30,947 bases of DNA from Clostridia bacterium (GTDB lineage: Bacteria; Bacillota; Clostridia; Lachnospirales; Lachnospiraceae), in assembly GCA_026000755.1 (NCBI GenBank), contig BNZC01000017.1, positions 1 to 30,947 of the forward strand, given 5' to 3'. The translations under genes were made by a program, and so were the position numbers. The notes beneath the pieces are model-generated. The model was not told the origin of the DNA. It saw only the letters and a list, made by a program, of their open reading frames with translations, and made no database searches. Of the stretch, positions 29,595 through 30,947 are shown one piece after another (the stretch's first letter is position 1; every line of letters begins with the position of its first letter).

Positions 29595-30815
29595 TTACCG
29601 TTTTTCCGCTTCCGCCAACTTAAGCGCCCTTACCTTTAAGGGCAGTCCGAATAAGGTGATAAATCCGGTTGCATCGTGGTGGTCATACAAGTCGCCGGTC
29701 GTAAAGCTTGCCAAGGATTCGCTATACAAGGAATAGGGAGAGGTGGTGCCTGCCTTTATGATGTTGCCCTTATAGAGCTTTATTTTCACTTCACCGGTCA
29801 CGTATTTCTGTGTAGACGTCACAAATGCGCTGATGGCTTCCCGAAGAGGAGTAAACCACTTGCCTTCATAGACAATCTGTGCCAGTTTATTGGCAATGTC
29901 CTTTTTGGCTTCCATGGTGGCACGGTCTAAGACCAGTTCCTCTAATTGCTGCTGAGCTTCCATCAAAATAGTACCGCCGGGGGTTTCATATACGCCCCTT
30001 GATTTCATGCCAACTACACGGTTTTCTACAATATCAACGATGCCAATGCCGTGTTTTCCACCCAATTCATTTAACTTGCGTACAATATCGGATAACTTAA
30101 GTGCATCTCCGTTTACGGAAATAGGAACGCCTGCCTCAAATTGCAGTGTCACATACTCCGGTTCGTTGGGTGCTTTCTCCGGAGATACGCCAAGCACCAG
30201 TAAATGATCATAATTCGGCTCTAAGGCGGGATCCTCTAATTCCAAGCCCTCATGGCTAATGTGCCATAGGTTGCGGTCACGGCTATAGCTTGTATTGGCG
30301 GAAAATGGCAAATCAATGCCGTGCTGTACGCAGTATTCGATCTCATCTTCCCTGGATTGCATGGTCCAAATATCCGTCATACGCCAAGGAGCGATGATTT
30401 TAAGGTCGGGAGCCAAAGCCTTAATGCCCAGTTCAAAACGGATTTGGTCATTTCCCTTGCCTGTTGCACCGTGACAAATGGCAGTAGCTCCTTCTTTTCG
30501 GGCGATTTCCACCAAGCGTTTTGCAATGACAGGGCGTGCCATGGAGGTGCCAAGGAGATACTTGTTCTCGTACACAGAACCTGCCTGTACGCAGGGCAGG
30601 ACGTATTCATCACAAAATTCGTCCACCACATCCTCTATGTAGAGCTTGCTTGCACCGGAAAGCTGCGCCCGCTCCTTAAGTCCGTCTAATTCCTCTTCTT
30701 GTCCGCAGTCAATGCAACAGCAAATGACCTCATAATCAAAATTTTCTTTCAGCCATGGGATAATGGCGGTGGTGTCAAGGCCGCCGGAATAGGCCAGTAT
30801 TACTTTTTCTTTCAT
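29595..30815 (-). CDS. argG: argininosuccinate synthase
   Basis: 406 residues, full length. The ATP-pyrophosphatase loop VILAYSGGLDTT is at residues 5-16. Further family features are the CCCIDCGQEEEL segment, YENKYLLGTSMARPVIAK (about 82-99, citrulline/aspartate site), HGATGKGNDQIRFE (about 115-128), SYSRDRNLWHISHEG and GIGIVDIVENRVVGMKSRGVYETPGG. It joins citrulline and aspartate with ATP in arginine synthesis. AAAGGAG precedes ATG 30815. No argH is seen downstream within the window: the next gene on the same strand is the MerR regulator, beyond a family C palindrome, so argG seems to be a separate unit here. Confidence 0.98.
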   Translation of the reverse strand: MKEKVILAYSGGLDTTAIIPWLKENFDYEVICCCIDCGQEEELDGLKERAQLSGASKLYIEDVVDEFCDEYVLPCVQAGSVYENKYLLGTSMARPVIAKRLVEIARKEGATAICHGATGKGNDQIRFELGIKALAPDLKIIAPWRMTDIWTMQSREDEIEYCVQHGIDLPFSANTSYSRDRNLWHISHEGLELEDPALEPNYDHLLVLGVSPEKAPNEPEYVTLQFEAGVPISVNGDALKLSDIVRKLNELGGKHGIGIVDIVENRVVGMKSRGVYETPGGTILMEAQQQLEELVLDRATMEAKKDIANKLAQIVYEGKWFTPLREAISAFVTSTQKYVTGEVKIKLYKGNIIKAGTTSPYSLYSESLASFTTGDLYDHHDATGFITLFGLPLKVRALKLAEAEKR

Positions 30816-30847
30816 GGTTCGTTGCTCCTTTCGATTTCTACCTATAA

Positions 30848-30947
30848 GTTACTATTCACGGTCAACTCCAAACGGCTGCCCACTTTACAAAAAAGAACCC
30901 TCACTTAAAACATTTCGGGCAAGCCCCTTTCAATACGCCTTGCAGTC
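30848..30947. repeat. family A end fragment plus family C element, copy 3, cut by the window edge
   Basis: GTTACTATTCACGGT at 30848-30862 is the exact left end of family A copies 1 and 2, without its core. A family C element starts at about 30868: arm CCAAACGGCTGCCCAC..., then AAAAAAGAACC and the core through CCTTGCAG, where the window ends. The other arm lies outside. Confidence 0.8.

Noticed and set aside
26299..30947. Family C repeats as a CRISPR array.
   Set aside because: Copies are far apart, palindromic and about 160 nt long; there are no regular spacers and no cas genes.

Overview
The window looks like a chromosomal contig of a spore-forming, anaerobic Clostridia-type Firmicute, probably close to Lachnospirales. 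The evidence is spoIVA and a YtaF-type sporulation membrane protein, AT-leaning sequence with AGGAGG-type ribosome binding sites, the rpmF-plsX-acpP-rnc-smc cluster, and mutS-mutL-miaA. I cannot name the species. The first 18 bases are a Tn5/Nextera mosaic-end remnant, so the left edge is probably a library artefact and not biology.

Layout. 1-1130: a small PIN-domain toxin/antitoxin-like cluster with an apparently split small ORF in front. 1196-2766: spoIVA with a sigma-E-type promoter and a ribosome binding site that can be sequestered. 3009-4322: a short unknown gene and a ZIP-family metal transporter. 4312-4580: a transposase-less IS remnant between 27-bp direct repeats. 4653-8664: an accessory islet with a DUF3990 (ADP-ribosyltransferase-like) three-gene module and, convergent to it, a two-gene operon of an 808-residue unknown protein with a Gly/Ala-rich membrane segment plus a P-loop kinase. 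That operon lies just downstream of tRNA-Ala(GGC). 8977-17826: rpmF, a YesL-like protein, pta, plsX, acpP, rnc, a 45-residue membrane protein and smc. 17853-20469: ribF and a double-domain PPK2. 20601-28395: ytaF (-), mutS, mutL, hemolysin III (-), miaA. 28459-30815: a MerR regulator (-) and argG (-). The right edge cuts through a repeat.

How the genes work together. The core blocks are conventional: acetyl-CoA to acetyl-phosphate (pta), acyl-phosphate and acyl carrier supply for lipids (plsX, acpP), RNA processing (rnc), chromosome organisation (smc), flavin cofactor synthesis (ribF), mismatch repair (mutS, mutL), tRNA modification (miaA) and arginine synthesis (argG). The DUF177/yceD gene that usually precedes rpmF and the ackA that usually accompanies pta are not in the window.

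The most unusual feature is in the intergenic DNA. At least four families of palindromic or structured repeats (here called A, B, C and D) sit between core genes, even inside clusters such as plsX-acpP-rnc and mutS-mutL. In families B, C and D, copies differ in stem arms while pairing is preserved by matching changes on the other arm, which points to selection for a folded structure. Two copies overwrite the 3' ends of genes (plsX and the PPK2 gene). The coding genes also carry several 8-9 nt poly-C or poly-G runs, including in mutS, mutL and the SMC ABC signature. The best candidates for an undescribed system are the 808-residue protein/kinase operon with the neighbouring DUF3990 module, and the covarying intergenic repeat families.
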